From the NCBI GenBank assembly GCA_013041785.1, contig JABDRK010000121.1, positions 1-6,620 of the forward strand: a stretch of DNA of 6,620 nt. Reading direction: 5' to 3'. Positions 5,560 to 6,620 of this stretch are shown here, in pieces. Every line of letters begins with the position of its first letter. Position 1 is the stretch's first letter. The notes under the pieces are model-generated. The model was not told the DNA's origin and did not search any database. It was given only the letters and a program-made list of their open reading frames with translations. A program made the position numbers and the translations under genes. The DNA comes from Eudoraea sp. Its GTDB lineage: Bacteria > Bacteroidota > Bacteroidia > Flavobacteriales > Flavobacteriaceae.

Positions 5560-6620
5560 CTATATTGTCACTTTTCCTGATCTGATGCTGTTGAGCCCGC
5601 CCCGCACATTGAAAAAAGAAATTTTAGGATATTGCCGTTGGAGCAAGTATTTAGCCTGCAGGCTTCGGACACCGCTTTGACAAATTAGATATACCTCCTC
5701 GTCACTTGTTAGTTTTAAAGGTTCTGTGGCTAATTTATCCAGCGGGATATGCATAACATCCATCAAATGGTCTTCCTGATATTCCTCATCGCTGCGCACG
5801 TCTATGATCGTACATGACCTGCCGGAATTCAGAAGCGATGCCAGTTCATCAGCATTTATATCCTCTTCTGAAGCACAAGAGGGAACCTGATAGGATTCCT
5901 GAAGGGCTTTAATTTCTGTATTCTCAGGTTTTAAAGTAAAGGTGATCTTGTGAATAACAGGATTCAGCCCGTTATAGATCAATAACTGCCCCGCAAGAAC
6001 TGAGCCCTTACCCGTGATTACCTTTACGGCTTCCAGGGCCTGAAAATTGCCGATTATGCCAGGGAGTACGCCCAGGACTCCATTTTCATCACAACTGGGA
6101 ACCTCTGTAGCTCCGGGTATTTCCGGAAAGAGACAGCGGTAGGTAGGGCCGCCCTGAAAATTAAATACAGAGACCTGTCCTTCAAACCCGTGAAGGGCTC
6201 CATAAATAAATGGTTTGTTTAAAATCACGCAGGCGTCGTTGATCAGGTATCGCGTGGGAAAATTATCAGAGGCATCTATGACTAAGTCATATGGAGCAAT
6301 CACTTCCAGGGCATTATTGCGCGACAAATAAGCATCATGGCGATCAATGATCGTATCTGAATTTTGTCTGCGTAGTTTTTCAGCACATACGTCCAATTTA
6401 GCAGCCCCAATATCGGCTTCGTCATAGAGGACTTGCCTTTGGAGGTTGCTAAGATCCACCTGGTCCTGATCCACCAGGCCCAAACGGCCAACACCCATGG
6501 CGTTCAGATATTGCAGCACGGGAATTCCAAGGCCTCCCAAGCCCACCACCAAAACAGAAGCATCTTTGAGCCTTTGTTGTGCTTCCGGGCCAAAATCCCG
6601 GAGTTTTTCCTGTTTTATAT
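5560..6620 (-). CDS. moeB: MoeB/ThiF-type adenylyltransferase fused to rhodanese, 5' partial
   Basis: This E1-like enzyme adenylates the C-terminal Gly-Gly of a sulfur carrier, MoaD in the Moco pathway. The fused rhodanese domain probably supplies the persulfide sulfur, as in eukaryotic MOCS3/Uba4. The frame is open to the window edge, giving 352 visible residues (numbered from the first whole codon); perhaps ten are missing. A TTG at 6552 is not the real start, because upstream codons read LRDFGPEAQQRLKDASV, typical of the family's N-terminus. Motifs are GLGGLG (26-31), the acidic VDQDQVDLSNLQRQ segment (49-62) with Arg61, Lys74, and DASDN with Asp118. Cys176 in VPSCDENG aligns with the MOCS3 catalytic Cys. 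The rhodanese domain covers about 253-352, with active-site Cys313 in CQSGVRS. The zinc CxxC pairs of E. coli MoeB appear absent (GPTYRC at 157-162). It is the first visible gene of the operon. It might also serve ThiS. Confidence 0.93.
   Translation of the reverse strand, partial: IKQEKLRDFGPEAQQRLKDASVLVVGLGGLGIPVLQYLNAMGVGRLGLVDQDQVDLSNLQRQVLYDEADIGAAKLDVCAEKLRRQNSDTIIDRHDAYLSRNNALEVIAPYDLVIDASDNFPTRYLINDACVILNKPFIYGALHGFEGQVSVFNFQGGPTYRCLFPEIPGATEVPSCDENGVLGVLPGIIGNFQALEAVKVITGKGSVLAGQLLIYNGLNPVIHKITFTLKPENTEIKALQESYQVPSCASEEDINADELASLLNSGRSCTIIDVRSDEEYQEDHLMDVMHIPLDKLATEPLKLTSDEEVYLICQSGVRSLQAKYLLQRQYPKISFFNVRGGLNSIRSGKVTI

Noticed and set aside
6300..6494. Short minus-strand open frame within moeB in another frame
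   Set aside because: It overlaps the nucleotide-binding region of moeB, has no domain and is a shadow.

Overview
All five genes in this window lie on the minus strand, so transcription runs from high to low coordinates. The sequence looks like chromosomal DNA of a Bacteroidota member, probably a marine-type Flavobacteriaceae with moderate GC. This is inferred from the protein style: signal peptides cleaved just before Gln, MoeA and XdhC variants typical of that phylum, A/T-rich leaders with weak Shine-Dalgarno signals, and a MoeB-rhodanese fusion. The species cannot be read from the window.

Region 2730-6620 is a tightly packed molybdenum-cofactor (Moco) maturation operon in the order moeB-rhodanese (5' end cut by the window edge), moeA, xdhC, mocA. 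The gaps are 24 bp, 2 bp and a 1-base TGATG overlap. The logic is sequential. MoeB activates the sulfur carrier MoaD. MoeA inserts molybdate into molybdopterin. MocA adds CMP to give the cytosine dinucleotide form. The XdhC-type chaperone handles sulfurated cofactor and delivers it to a xanthine dehydrogenase/aldehyde oxidase-type molybdenum hydroxylase. The client enzyme is not in the window. A short hairpin with a T-run overlapping the mocA stop may end the operon.

Region 1420-2610 encodes an exported protein of unknown function. It has a conserved-looking N-terminal domain with a DxNGD motif, then an aromatic/Arg-rich and a His-rich stretch, an array of 13-residue 'ADG' repeats, and a Lys/Arg-rich tail. 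A strong intrinsic terminator follows it (1368-1395).

Region 219-1313 encodes an exported metal-dependent amidohydrolase of the amidohydrolase_2 TIM-barrel type. Positions 1-218 hold no gene that I can support.

I see no mobile element, CRISPR array, RNA gene or clearly new system. The most notable points are the patchwork repeat protein, the apparent loss of the zinc site in MoeB, lysines at two signature positions of MoeA, and an altered Rossmann glycine motif in XdhC.
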